Source of the DNA: JALOLG01 sp963776935
GTDB lineage: Bacteria; Actinomycetota; Acidimicrobiia; Acidimicrobiales; Ilumatobacteraceae
Reading direction: 5' to 3'
Length of the DNA: 64,000 bases
Assembly: GCA_963776935.1 (NCBI GenBank)
Contig: CAVZOP010000002.1
Coordinates: 992,001 to 1,056,000 of the forward strand
This document shows, one piece after another, positions 10,650-20,235 of this stretch. The notes beneath the pieces were generated by a model. That model was not told the DNA's origin, did not search any database, and was given only the letters and a program-made list of their open reading frames with translations. The translations under genes and the position numbers were made by a program. Numbering within the stretch: the stretch's first letter is position 1; each line of letters opens with the position of its first letter.

Positions 10650-11924
10650 ATGCCCGGACCGCACTCACTCGCCGATCTCGTCGAATACCTCGACGCTTCA
10701 CCGTCTCCGTTCCACGCAGTCGAGTCGACGCGCCAACGCCTCGAAGCGGCGGCTTTCGACGCCGTCGCCGAAGCCGACGCATGGGACACGGTCCCGCCCC
10801 GCGGCTACCTCGCGCGCGAAGGCGCTGTGATCGCGTGGGTCCTGCCTGCCGTCGATCGCCCCGACGCGGCGTTCCGCCTGGTCGGCGCCCACACCGACTC
10901 GCCGGTCCTGCGCGTGAAGCCCAACCCCGACAGCGGAACCGCCGGGTGGCGCCAGATCGGCGTCGAGGTCTACGGCGGTGTGCTCCTCAACTCGTGGCTC
11001 GACCGCGACCTCGGCATCGCCGGTCGCGTCGTGATGGGCGACGGTTCCTCACACCTGGTCGATGTGCGCCGGGCCGTGGCGCGGGTGCCACAACTGGCCA
11101 TCCACCTCGACCGCGGTGTGAACGACACCGGCCTGAAGCTCGATCCGCAACAGCACATCCACCCGGTCTGGGGCAGCGGCGCCTCGACCGCGGGTGACTT
11201 CGTCGAGTGGCTCGCCGAGACCGCCGCGATCGACCGTCCGGCGTGGTGGGAGCTGTGCCTGTACGACGTGCAGGACGCGGCGGTGATGGGTGGCGACGTG
11301 TCGCTGCTCGCCAGCGGTCGGCTCGACAACCAGGTGTCGTGCTGGGCGGCCACCACGTCACTGGCCGCCTCCGCCGCCGCCGACGCGGTGTCGATGATCG
11401 TGCTCAACGACCACGAGGAGGTGGGGTCGGCGAGCACCACCGGCGCCAGCGGCCCGCTGCTCGAGCACGTCCTCGAACGTCTCGTGTTCGCACGTGGTGG
11501 CACCCGCGACGACTTCCTCCGAGCCCTTGCGGCGTCGACGTGTGTGTCGGCCGACAACGCCCACGCGGTGCACCCCAACTACACCGAGCGTCACGACCCA
11601 GACCACCGGCCACTCGTCAACGCCGGCCCGGCGATCAAGCTGAACACCAACCAGCGCTACGCGACGTCCGCCCTCACGGCAGGGGTGTTCCAGCGGGCGT
11701 GCACGGCCGCCGGCGTGCCATGGCAGGTGTTCGTGTCGCGCAACAACATGCCGTGCGGCTCGACGATCGGGCCGCTCACCGCGACCCGGCTCGGGATCGC
11801 CACCGTCGACGTCGGCGTGCCACAGCTCTCGATGCACTCGGCACGGGAGCTGTGCGGGGTCCACGATCCGGCGTGGTTGGCGTCGGCGCTCGCCGCCTAC
11901 TTCGATCCGACGCCGACGACCTGA
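10650..11924 (+). CDS. M18 family zinc aminopeptidase
   Basis: Cytoplasmic metallo-aminopeptidase of 424 residues, the usual M18 length, removing N-terminal and often acidic residues from peptides. Metal-ligand and catalytic motifs are intact: GAHTDSPVLRVKP, RLDNQVSCW, LNDHEEVGS, DNAHAVHPNY, and the C-terminal PQLSMHSARE. ATG 10650 follows the phosphatase stop directly. The end overlaps the convergent plsC gene by 28 bases. Confidence 0.95.
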   Translation: MPGPHSLADLVEYLDASPSPFHAVESTRQRLEAAAFDAVAEADAWDTVPPRGYLAREGAVIAWVLPAVDRPDAAFRLVGAHTDSPVLRVKPNPDSGTAGWRQIGVEVYGGVLLNSWLDRDLGIAGRVVMGDGSSHLVDVRRAVARVPQLAIHLDRGVNDTGLKLDPQQHIHPVWGSGASTAGDFVEWLAETAAIDRPAWWELCLYDVQDAAVMGGDVSLLASGRLDNQVSCWAATTSLAASAAADAVSMIVLNDHEEVGSASTTGASGPLLEHVLERLVFARGGTRDDFLRALAASTCVSADNAHAVHPNYTERHDPDHRPLVNAGPAIKLNTNQRYATSALTAGVFQRACTAAGVPWQVFVSRNNMPCGSTIGPLTATRLGIATVDVGVPQLSMHSARELCGVHDPAWLASALAAYFDPTPTT

Positions 11925-12599
11925 GCACCGACGCGGCGCTGGGCCTCGTCGTACAGGCGCTGCAACTCGGCGTGGAGCCGGTCGGAGTGCTCCTTGAGCA
12001 CGACCCGCGGGAGGCGTTCCCCAGCACCGATCGGGGCCGGGATCGGTGGCCCGATCACCACGTGCACTTTGTGCGGGAACACGAAGCGTGCGCCGCGCGG
12101 CATCACCCGGTCGGAACCGCCGATGCCGACGGGCACGATCGGCACGCCGGCTTTGGCGGCGACGTAGGCCGCCCCGTCGAACAGCGGCTGCACGATCGGT
12201 CCGTCCTTGCGCTCGCCCTCCGGGTACAGCACGAGCACCTCGCCCATGCCGAGCACTTCGATGCAACGCCGCAGGGCTTCCCGGTCGGCCGTCCCGCGGG
12301 TGACGGGGAACCCGCCGAGCGCGGACAGCAGCCAACCGAACGCCCGGTTGTCCCACAGCGTGTCCTTGCCCATGTACCGCAACCGACGTCGCGTGACGCA
12401 ACATGCGATCGGGGTGTCGACGTACGAGCGGTGAACCGGCGCGAGGACGAACGCACCTGTCCGGGGAACGTGCTCGCGGCCGTCGATCGACATGCGTGTG
12501 TAGAGCCGCGTGATCGTGGCCGTGATCGACCGTGCGACCTGATACGCCGATCCGGCTCGTCAACCCGCCTCCGGCGAGGCGTGACACGACACGGCTCAT
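11897..12599 (-). CDS. plsC: 1-acyl-glycerol-3-phosphate acyltransferase-like (PlsC), one frameshift
   Basis: Membrane-associated acyltransferase that would add the second acyl chain in phospholipid synthesis. The glycerolipid acyltransferase motif appears as APVHRSYVDTP (HX4D with arginine and serine inside), followed by GGFPVTRG, VLYPEGERK and GVPIVPVGI. ATG 12599 overlaps the cmk stop (ATGA). The first residues MSRVVSRLAGGGLTSRI switch frame near 12548 by one extra base, and the protein continues AYQVARSITATITRLYTRM. A shorter start at ATG 12493 is possible but would remove a conserved helix. Confidence 0.85.
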
Positions 12600-13235
12600 G
12601 CGAGCATCTCCACGATCCGGTCGACGACCTCGTCGATGCTCATGTCGCTCGTGTCGACCACGATCGCCCCGTCCACCTCGCGGAGTGGACTGTCGGCGCG
12701 GGTCGAGTCGAGGCGATCACGTTCCACGATGGCCGATTCGACCTCGTCGAGATCGCCGCCGATCTCGCCCACCCGCCGCTCGGCGCGCACCGCGGCGACG
12801 CCGTCACGTACAACTTCAGCCGTGCGTCGGGGAACACCACCGACGCGATGTCGCGACCCTCGACGACACCACCCGCCGCGCTCGCACCCACGCTCGCTGC
12901 CGTTCGACCAGCTCGGACCGCACCGCGCTGTTGGCGGCCACGACGCTGACCGCCTGGGTGACGTCGCGCCCGCGGATCGCCACGGTTGCGTCGGTGCCGT
13001 CGACCCGGACGCCATCGTCGTCGACGTCGAGGGTGACCTCGCGCGCGAGCTCGGCGACGGCTTCGGTGTCGTGCACCGGCACCCCACGGCGCATCGCGGC
13101 ATAGGTGACGGCCCGATACATCGCACCGGTGTCGAGGTAGTCGAGCCCGATGCGGCGCGCCACCGCCCGACCGACGGTGCTCTTGCCGGCGCCCGCCGGG
13201 CCGTCGATGGCGATCACGATCGGGGCCGTCATCAC
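12596..13235 (-). CDS. cmk: Cytidylate kinase, two frameshifts
   Basis: Phosphorylates CMP and dCMP. The P-loop IAIDGPAGAGKST and LDTGAMYRAVTYAAMRRG are in the first frame. VVEGRDIASVVFPDA is in a second frame after an indel near 12890. RRVGEIGGDLDE, then RDRLDSTRADSPL and VVDTSDMSIDEVV are in a third frame after an indel near 12798. Together they give a normal-length enzyme of about 210 residues with all expected blocks, so sequence error is likelier than decay. It sits between guaB1 (36 bases upstream) and plsC (4-base overlap). Confidence 0.88.
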
Positions 13236-13271
13236 CCCATCATGTCCCGGTGCCCGCGATCCCGACAGGGC

Positions 13272-14708
13272 TCACCACGACGTCCCGAGCGGGCGCCCTT
13301 CGTCGTACCCGGCGTGGCTCTGGATCCCGACGACGGCGCGCTCGTGGAGCTCGGGGATCGTCGCCGCACCGGCGTATGTGCACGCCGAACGAACACCGGC
13401 GACGATCTGGTCGATGATGTCCTCGACACCGGGCCGCACGGGGTCGAGGTACATCCGCGAGCTCGAGATCCCCTCCTCGAACAGCTCCTTGCGTGCCCGA
13501 TCGAGCTCGGTCTCGGCCCGGTTGCGATTCTTCACGGCGCGGTTCGACGCCATCCCGAAGCTCTCCTTGTAGAGCCGCCCGTCGGGATCGCGCAGCGTGT
13601 CGGCGGCCGACTCGTAGGTGCCCGCGAGCCACGACCCGAACATCACGTTGGCGGCACCGCCGGCGAGCGCCAAGGCGACATCGCGTGGCCAGCGAACGCC
13701 ACCGTCGGCCCAGATGTGCTTGCCGAGTCGGGCCGCCGCGTCCGAGCACTCGACGACCGCGGTGAACTGCGGCCGGCCGACTCCGGTCATCATCCGCGTC
13801 GTGCACATCGCGCCGGGTCCGACCCCCACCTTGACGATGTCGGCGCCGGCGTCGATGAGCTGACGCGTCCCGTCGGCGGTCACGACGTTCCCGGCCACGA
13901 TCGGCGTGCCCGGAACGGCCGCACGTACCTGCTCGACGACCTCGAGCACGACCCGCTGGTGGCCGTGGGCGGTGTCGATGACGAGGATGTCGACGCCCAT
14001 CGCGGCGAGCGCCGCGGCGCGACCCACGGGATCGGCGTTGATGCCGACGGCGACCGAGATGAGGAGTCGGTCGTCGGCATCGACGGCAGGGCGATAGATC
14101 GTCGAACGCAACGCGCCCTTCGACGTGAGGACGCCGAGCAGGCGGCCGTCGACGTCGATCACCGGCGCCATCGACAGACGCGCCTGGGTCAGCATCTCGA
14201 ACGCCTTCACCGGGTCGATGTCGGCGTCGAGTGTCACCAGGTCGCTGCTCATCACGTTGCGCAGTTGGGTGAAGCGGTCGAAGCCGGCCGCGTCGTGCTC
14301 GGTGAACACTCCGATCGGATGGCCGTCGGAGTCGATCACGACCACCGCGCCGTGGGCGCGCTTGTGCACCAGCCCGAGCGCATCGCCGATCGTGTGGCTC
14401 GGCGTCAACGTGATCGGCGTCTCGAAGACGGGATGGCACGCCTTGACGAACTTCACCACGGTCTCGATCACGTCGACGGGGATGTCCTGCGGCAGCACCG
14501 CGACGCCACCGCGGCGGGCGACCACCTCGGCCATGCGGCGACCGGCGACGGCGGTCATGTTCGACACCACGAGCGGGATCGTGGTGCCCACGCCGTCGGG
14601 TGTGGTGAGATCGACGCCGAGGCGCGACCCGACCGCCGAAAGGCTCGGCACCATGAACACGTCGTTGTACGTGAGGTCGTGGTTTGGGCTCGCATGGAGC
14701 ATCCGCAT
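13272..14708 (-). CDS. guaB1: GuaB1-family IMP dehydrogenase-related protein (probable GMP reductase)
   Basis: Purine-nucleotide oxidoreductase of the actinobacterial GuaB1 group, members of which act as GMP reductases in mycobacteria (established for the family). The 478-residue protein has the barrel N-terminus DLTYNDVFMVPSLSAVGSR, a CBS pair (roughly 95-205), and the active-site loop GPGAMCTTRMMTGVGRPQ with the catalytic cysteine. True IMP dehydrogenases carry a different loop and flap. ATG 14708 lies 9 bases after a TAACCT box. It is the first gene of a run with cmk and plsC. Confidence 0.9.
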   Translation of the reverse strand: MRMLHASPNHDLTYNDVFMVPSLSAVGSRLGVDLTTPDGVGTTIPLVVSNMTAVAGRRMAEVVARRGGVAVLPQDIPVDVIETVVKFVKACHPVFETPITLTPSHTIGDALGLVHKRAHGAVVVIDSDGHPIGVFTEHDAAGFDRFTQLRNVMSSDLVTLDADIDPVKAFEMLTQARLSMAPVIDVDGRLLGVLTSKGALRSTIYRPAVDADDRLLISVAVGINADPVGRAAALAAMGVDILVIDTAHGHQRVVLEVVEQVRAAVPGTPIVAGNVVTADGTRQLIDAGADIVKVGVGPGAMCTTRMMTGVGRPQFTAVVECSDAAARLGKHIWADGGVRWPRDVALALAGGAANVMFGSWLAGTYESAADTLRDPDGRLYKESFGMASNRAVKNRNRAETELDRARKELFEEGISSSRMYLDPVRPGVEDIIDQIVAGVRSACTYAGAATIPELHERAVVGIQSHAGYDEGRPLGTSW

Positions 14709-14743
14709 GGCCGCATCAGGTTAACGGGGCCGCCGCGCCGCCC

Positions 14744-14749
14744 TACGCT
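14744..14749 (+). promoter_or_regulatory. -10 box for the hydrolase-tsaC pair
   Basis: TACGCT is followed by 8 bases and GTG 14758. It faces the guaB1 start (14708) across about 50 bases. Confidence 0.55.
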
Positions 14750-14757
14750 GCGGGATC

Positions 14758-15468
14758 GTGACGGTCCCGGTGGTCCTCGTGCACGGGTGGGGTGGCTCGT
14801 TCGAGTCGACCTGGGAGCGCAGCGGCTTCACCGCCCTGCTCGCCGACGCCGGCCGCCAGGTGATCGGCGTCGACCTGCTCGGCCACGGTGCCGCGCCCAA
14901 GCCGCACGACCCGGCGGCATACGCCGACCTGACGGCCCGGATCGTCGCCGCCCTCCCCGACGGTCCCGTCGACGCGGTCGGGTTCTCGCTCGGCGCGCTG
15001 ACGTTGCTGCACACCGCGATCGCTGCCCCTCATCGCTTCCATCGCGTCGTGTTGGCCGGCATCGGGCGCAACGTCTTCGAGCGCGACGACGCGGCCACGG
15101 CGCGGATCCTCGCCGGGATCGAGGGCACTGCCGAGCCCGCCTCAGGCGAAGCCGTGGATGACCCTGACAACCTCGCTCGCCTCTTCGGCCAGTACGCGAA
15201 CAGCGAGGGCAACGACCCGCTCGCGCTCGCGGCCGTACTGCGACGGCCCGACCCCGGGCCGATCACACCGGCGGACGTTGGCCGCGTCACCTGCCCGGTG
15301 CTCGTGGCCCTCGGCGATCACGACTTCGCCCGGCCCGCCGACGCGCTGGTCGCTGCGCTCCCCGACGCTCGATTCGTGGCGTTGCGCAACACCGACCACT
15401 TCGCGACACCGGAGTCGTTCGCGTTCATCGACGCCGCGCTCGGGTTCCTCGACGCCGTCCCTGCCTGA
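14758..15468 (+). CDS. Alpha/beta hydrolase
   Basis: A 236-residue alpha/beta-hydrolase with the oxyanion motif LVHGWGGS, nucleophile elbow GFSLGA, acid in GDHDFA and catalytic histidine in NTDHFATP. A short lid lies between about 125 and 165. The family covers esterases, thioesterases and C-C hydrolases, and no substrate can be assigned. GTG 14758 follows a TACGCT box. The stop shares one base with the next start (TGATG), so translation is probably coupled to tsaC. Confidence 0.87.
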   Translation: MTVPVVLVHGWGGSFESTWERSGFTALLADAGRQVIGVDLLGHGAAPKPHDPAAYADLTARIVAALPDGPVDAVGFSLGALTLLHTAIAAPHRFHRVVLAGIGRNVFERDDAATARILAGIEGTAEPASGEAVDDPDNLARLFGQYANSEGNDPLALAAVLRRPDPGPITPADVGRVTCPVLVALGDHDFARPADALVAALPDARFVALRNTDHFATPESFAFIDAALGFLDAVPA

Positions 15469-16537
15469 TGGCGTCGGGCGCGGCGGGTGGGCCGGCGGAG
15501 CGTGCGGGCTCCGAGCTCGTCATCACCGATGTCGCCATGGCCGTCGACCGGTTGCGGTCCGGCGGTCTCGTCGCGGTTCCGACCGAGACCGTGTACGGCC
15601 TCGGGGCCGATGCCGAGAACCCCTCGGCCGTCGCTCGCATCTTCGACATCAAGGGTCGGCCCGCCGGTCACCCCCTGATCGTGCACCTGGCGAGCGCCGA
15701 CGATCTCCCCGGGTGGGTGCGATCGGTGCCGGCGACGGCTCGTGTCCTCACGACGGCCTGCTGGCCGGGCCCGCTGACCGTGCTCCTCGAACGCGGCGAA
15801 CGGGTGCTCGACGTCGTCACCGGCGGGCGGCCGGCGGTCGCCGTCCGTGTGCCCTCACACCCGATGGCGCTCGAGCTGCTCGATCGCTTCGGCGGAGGCA
15901 TCGCGGCGCCGTCCGCGAACCGGTTCGGACGCGTGAGCCCGACCACCGCCACCCATGTCCTCGACGACATCGGCGCGCTCCTCGACCCGTCGCGCGACGC
16001 GATCCTCGACGGCGGCCCCACACCGGTCGGTGTCGAGAGCACGATCGTCGACTGCACCGTGGACCCGCCTCAGATCCTGCGGCCCGGCGGCATCGCGACC
16101 GAGGACGTCGTCCGCCTGCTCGAGGGCGACGTGGACGCCGAGACGGGGCCCGCCCGGGCGAGCGGGATGCTCGAGGCGCACTACGCACCGCGCTGTGAGG
16201 TGCGCCTCGTCGAGACACGCGAGCTCGCTGACGTCGTCGCCGAGACGCTTCGTCGCGACGGCGTGGCCGTCGACGTGCTCGACCGCGGGAGCGACCTCGT
16301 CGACACGGCCCGCAACTTGTACAGCGACCTTCGCCGCGCCGACGAACGGGGGCTCGACGTGCTGGTCGCCGTGCTCCCGCCGGCGCGGGGCTTGGTCACG
16401 CGATCCGTGACCGCCTCACGAAGGCTGCGACCGGTTCGGCCCGGGCCGGTCGTCCCCGAGCAGAGCATCCCCAGAGATCATCCCAGGATCATCCCCAAGC
16501 TGATCATCATGGAGCTGGGCCCAATCGAGAAGGTTGA
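15468..16537 (+). CDS. tsaC: Threonylcarbamoyl-AMP synthase (Sua5/YrdC family), one frameshift
   Basis: Makes threonylcarbamoyl-AMP from threonine, bicarbonate and ATP for the t6A37 tRNA modification. The YrdC domain (about 20-200) shows VAVPTETVYGLGADA, KGRPAGHPLIVH, a KxR-like GGRPAVAVRVPSHP and AAPSANRFGRVSPTTATHV. A Sua5-type C-terminal domain follows the linker GMLEAHYAPR. A missing base near 16391 breaks the frame at PPARGL; corrected, the protein continues GHAIRDRLTKAATGS and would stop at 16535-16537, overlapping the convergent DnaJ-domain gene. Confidence 0.88.
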
Positions 16538-17075
16538 GGTTCGTCACCCACGCGTCCCGAACGGCGTCGACGTCGGGCGGTAGATCGTCGCCGAACGTCG
16601 CGACCGCGATGCTGACGGTGCTGGCGCCCGCATCGGGCACCACGTCGAGCCGGCACCAGCAGTCGAACGGGTCGTAGAGGTGCGACTCGAGCACGTACGG
16701 CGGTTCCTCGACGAGCACCTCCCCGATCCAGTTGGCGACCACCACCAGTGCTTCGAACGTCTCGACCGGGAGGGCCTCGACCGTGAACGAGGGGCTGTCC
16801 GTGGCGGTCCGACGCCACCAGCCCCGCTTGCCGTCGTCGGGGACGGGTTCCTCCGCCGCCTCGGTGGTGGCGTGCTCCACCTCGGTGGCCGGCACCGCCG
16901 GCCGGTTCAACGCCGTCAGGGCGGCGTCGGCGGCGGCGTTGATCGCCTGCATCGCGGCCGCGTCGCCCCCGTGGTCGGGGTGGGCCCGCTTGGCCAGCCG
17001 GCGACGGGCACGGTGGACGTCGTCGACGGTCGATGCCGGATCGATGCCCAGCAGCTCGAACGGATCCTGGTCCAT
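16416..17075 (-). CDS. DnaJ-domain protein
   Basis: A short J domain at the N-terminus (DPFELLGIDPASTVDDV, then RRRLAKRAHPDHGGD with an intact HPD) could stimulate an Hsp70. The remaining 140 residues are an acidic, unrecognised domain with PFDCWCRLDVVPDAGA. ATG 17075 begins just before the J domain. GTG 17090 in the same frame overlaps the xylB stop and is an equally plausible, coupled start. The client or pathway is unknown. Confidence 0.75.
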   Translation of the reverse strand: MDQDPFELLGIDPASTVDDVHRARRRLAKRAHPDHGGDAAAMQAINAAADAALTALNRPAVPATEVEHATTEAAEEPVPDDGKRGWWRRTATDSPSFTVEALPVETFEALVVVANWIGEVLVEEPPYVLESHLYDPFDCWCRLDVVPDAGASTVSIAVATFGDDLPPDVDAVRDAWVTNLNLLDWAQLHDDQLGDDPGMISGDALLGDDRPGPNRSQPS

Positions 17076-17086
17076 CGTGCCGGCGT

Positions 17087-18508
17087 TCACCCGTGCACTG
17101 GTGACTGCTCGTCTCGCAACGCGGCGTACCTCGCCCGGACTCCCACCGGGTCGGCGGACGCGTCGGGCTCGACCGGTTCCGAGCGCCCCAACCCCCAACG
17201 CTCTGCGATCGACGCGTGCGGCTCGCCGCTGGCCACCGCCGCCGCTTGCACACATGCCCCGGCGGCGACGGCCTCGTCGGCGGTCGTCACGAACACCGGC
17301 CGGTCGCTCAGCCCGGCGAACACCGCCCGCACCGCTGCCGAGCGCGCGCCGCCGCCCGTCAGCACGATGCGATCGACGTTGCAGTGCGCGGCGAGGGCGT
17401 CGACGCCATCGAGCAGGCCGCACACCACGCCGTCGACGGCGGCCCGGGCGAGCTGCTCGCGGGTGACGTCGGTGCGCAAGCCCCCGAGGACGCCGGTGGC
17501 GTCGGGCCGGTTCGGCGTGCGCTCGCCGTCGAAGTACGGCAGCAGCGTGAGTGAGCCCGCACTGCCCGCCATCGCCAAACGGTCGAACTCGACGTGGTCC
17601 ACCCCCAAGAGACCGCGGACGGCGTCGAGCACCTTGGCCGCGTTCAACGTGCAGACGAGCGGCAGGTAGCGACCGGTCGCGTCGGCGAACCCGGCCACCG
17701 TCCCGCTGGCGTCGGCCGAGGGACGGTCGGAGACTCCGAAGACCGTGCCGGACGTGCCGATCGACACGACGGTGTCGCCGACGCCGAGCGCCAGTCCGAG
17801 GGCGGCGGCCATGTTGTCGCCGGTCCCCGCTGCGACCGCGGCCTGCCGCCACTCGCCGGCGACCTCCATCGGGGCCAGCACCCGCGGCACCACCGATGTC
17901 CAGTCGCGGTCGCGGTCGACGACCTGCAGGAGGTCGAACCGGTAGTCGCCGGTCGCCGGCGACCAGTACCCCGTGCCCGACGCGTCCCCCCGGTCGGTCA
18001 CCAGCTCACCGGTCGGATCGCCCAAGAGCCGAAACGTCAACCAGTCGTGCGGGAGCACGACGCTGGCAAGGCGGTTCCATGCCTCCGGCTCCTTGCGGTG
18101 GAGCCACGAGAGCTTGGTGATCGTGAACGAGGCGACGGGCACGCTGCCGACGGCGGCCGCCCATGCCGCCGCGCCTCCTTCGAGTTGGCCGCACAACCAC
18201 CCGGCGTCGGCCGCGCTCTCGGTGTCGTTCCACAGCTTGGCGGGCCTGACCACCCGCCGGTCGGCATCGAGGACGACCATGCCGTGCTGCTGGCCGGCGA
18301 CACTGATCGCGGCCACCGTCGGGGCGCCCGCCCCCGCCCAGGCGTGCTCGAACGCCGACCACCAGGCGGCGGGGTCCTGTTCGCTCACGGGTGGCGTCGT
18401 CGGTGGATGGGGCGCGGAAGATCTGGCGACGACGCGACCCGTTTCGAGGTCGCGTACCTCCACCTTGGTGCTCTGCGTCGAGGAGTCGACGCCTGCGATC
18501 AGTGACAT
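17087..18508 (-). CDS. xylB: Xylulokinase-type FGGY carbohydrate kinase
   Basis: ATP-dependent sugar kinase of 473 residues, the normal length for xylulokinases, converting D-xylulose to xylulose 5-phosphate. Seen: the N-terminal phosphate loop GVDSSTQSTKVEV, the xylulokinase-typical SVAGQQHGMVVLD, LWNDTES, GTGDNMAAALG and the C-terminal ATP-binding LTGGGARSAAVR. No isomerase is nearby. ATG 18508 follows a TAGCAT box by 6 bases, and the DnaJ-domain gene is downstream. Confidence 0.9.
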   Translation of the reverse strand: MSLIAGVDSSTQSTKVEVRDLETGRVVARSSAPHPPTTPPVSEQDPAAWWSAFEHAWAGAGAPTVAAISVAGQQHGMVVLDADRRVVRPAKLWNDTESAADAGWLCGQLEGGAAAWAAAVGSVPVASFTITKLSWLHRKEPEAWNRLASVVLPHDWLTFRLLGDPTGELVTDRGDASGTGYWSPATGDYRFDLLQVVDRDRDWTSVVPRVLAPMEVAGEWRQAAVAAGTGDNMAAALGLALGVGDTVVSIGTSGTVFGVSDRPSADASGTVAGFADATGRYLPLVCTLNAAKVLDAVRGLLGVDHVEFDRLAMAGSAGSLTLLPYFDGERTPNRPDATGVLGGLRTDVTREQLARAAVDGVVCGLLDGVDALAAHCNVDRIVLTGGGARSAAVRAVFAGLSDRPVFVTTADEAVAAGACVQAAAVASGEPHASIAERWGLGRSEPVEPDASADPVGVRARYAALRDEQSPVHG

Positions 18509-18514
18509 GCGGCG

Positions 18515-18520
18515 ATGCTA
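18515..18520 (-). promoter_or_regulatory. -10 box for xylB
   Basis: Minus-strand TAGCAT is followed by 6 bases and ATG 18508; a leaderless start is predicted. Confidence 0.55.
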
Positions 18521-18611
18521 CGTTTCGCCCGAGTCGCCTCCAGCACGATGGGCCAGCACGATGAGCCGGTGCAAGTTTGCTCGCCGACCGGTGGGGTGGT
18601 TGGTGGGGTGC

Positions 18612-18641
18612 TTGTACGTATCGCAGGACGCCCGGTACGCT
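18612..18641 (+). promoter_or_regulatory. -35/-10 promoter for the binding-protein gene
   Basis: TTGTAC (18612-18617), an 18-base spacer and TACGCT (18636-18641) give a conventional promoter, leaving a leader of about 50 bases. AGGGGGAG at 18682-18689 can serve as ribosome binding site for ATG 18701. This differs from the leaderless pattern of its neighbours. Confidence 0.5.
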
Positions 18642-18700
18642 TTCGGAACCTTAGAGACAGGGCAACCCCGCCCTTTCGAAACAGGGGGAGAACCAACAAC

Positions 18701-20157
18701 ATGCAGATATCACGCGTACGTCGCGTCGGTGCCCTGCTTGTCGGCCTCTCGCTCGTTGTCGCTGCTTGCGGTGACGACGACGCGGAAACGACAGACACGG
18801 AGCCCGCCGGGACGGAGCCGGCCGGAGACACGACACCGGCGACCGAACCACCGGCCGAAACCACACCGCCGGCCACCGAAGCACCCACCACCGACTCGGC
18901 GCCTCCAGGCACCACCGGTGGCGAGAGCGGCGGCGAACTGGCCGGGATGCGCGGCACCACGCCGGGCACCGCAGATGTCAGCGAGTGGATCGCGGGCGTC
19001 AACGAGTTCTGGGTCGCCCAGGGCAACGATGAGCTGTCCGACTTCAACTACGCCGCCGAGACCTACGACGCGGCGCTCGTGATCGCCCTCGCCACTGCGG
19101 CCGCCGATGACGACGGCAGCGCCCACGCATCACAGATCGTCGGGATCACCAGGGACGGCGAGAAGTGCGGGCCCGGCGCGGGTTCCGACTTCGCGGCCTG
19201 CCTCGCGCTCGTCACGGCGGGCACCGACATCGACTACGACGGCATCTCCGGTCCGCTCGACTTCAACGGCAACGGTGAGCCGCTCGCGGGCAGCTATGCC
19301 GTGCTCGAGTTCGGTGCCGACAACCGCATCGACGAGAGCCTGACAGAGCTCGTGCAGGCGCAGTCGCCCGACTCGATGATCGTCGACGAGGTTCCGGTCG
19401 GCGTCGAGCGCGCCGGCGACGGCATCTTGAAGATCGGCTCATTGCTGCCGGAGACCGGCAGCCTGGCCTTCCTCGGACCACCGGAGTTCGCCGGTCTGGC
19501 GTACGCCATCGACGAGATCAACGCCGCCGGCGGCGTGCTCGGCGCACCGGTCGAGTACACCCAGGGCGACTCTGGCGACACCACCACCGACATCGCCAGC
19601 GTCACATCCGACCGCCTGATCGCCGAGAACGTCGACGCCATCATCGGCGCCGCATCCTCGGGTGTCACGCTGACCGTGATCGACAAGATCACCGAAGCCG
19701 GCGTCACGATGTTCAGCCCGGCCAACACCAGCACGGCGTTGACCGACTACCCAGACAACGGCCTCTACTTCCGTGACGCTCCGCCGGACGGTCTGCAGGG
19801 CGCGGTCGTGGCGCAGCTGCTCCTCGAGGACGGCAACGCTTCGGCGTACATCCTCAACCTCGACGACGCCTACGGCAACGGCATCGCCGCCGTCATCAAC
19901 GACGTGCTCACCGCGAGCGGCGTCGAGGTGCTCGGCGTCGTGGCCTACGACCCGGCCGCGACCGGCTTCGACTCAGAGGTCGCCGACGTCGTGTCGCGCC
20001 GATCCGGACGCAGTCGTCCTGATCAGCTTCGACGAAGGCAGCCGGATCCTGCGGACGATGATCGAACAGGGCATCGGACCGACAGTCCAAGAACTTCTAC
20101 GGCACCGACGGCAACATGGGCAACGCGCTCGGCGAGAACTTCGACGCCGGGACCTGA
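18701..20157 (+). CDS. Branched-chain amino acid type ABC substrate-binding lipoprotein with lobes in permuted order, two frameshifts
   Basis: Extracellular lipoprotein that would capture a ligand for the facing liv permease. The signal peptide ends in VVAAC (lipidated C23), followed by a Thr/Pro/Glu-rich tether of about 60 residues. Unusually, the C-terminal lobe of a LivJ-type protein comes first (ELAGMRGTTPG, NYAAETYDAALVIALA, DYDGISGPLDFNGNGEP). The N-terminal lobe comes second (ILKIGSLLPETGSLAF, INAAGGVLGAPVE, AIIGAASSGVT, SPANTSTALTD, DDAYGNG). The chain stops at GENFDAGT, where the second lobe would normally begin. Signal, both lobes and their junction lie in one uninterrupted frame to about 19990. 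Indels near 19995 and 20087 affect only the tail. Confidence 0.85.
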
Positions 20158-20190
20158 TCCCAAGCCGTACGACCAGAAGTCGTACCGTTG

Positions 20191-20220
20191 ACGAGCCCCC
20201 GGCGAAACCCGGGGGCTCGT
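20191..20220. terminator. Bidirectional terminator between the binding-protein gene and livF
   Basis: A perfect 12-base stem (ACGAGCCCCCGG with its complement at 20209-20220) around a 6-base loop CGAAAC. It lies 34 bases after the binding-protein stop and 16 bases beyond the livF stop on the other strand. Confidence 0.85.
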
Positions 20221-20235
20221 TCGCGTCTCGGGTCG

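Noticed and set aside
12636..15161. 841-codon plus-strand open frame
   Set aside because: Antisense to cmk and guaB1, running into the real hydrolase gene in the wrong frame; no domain visible.
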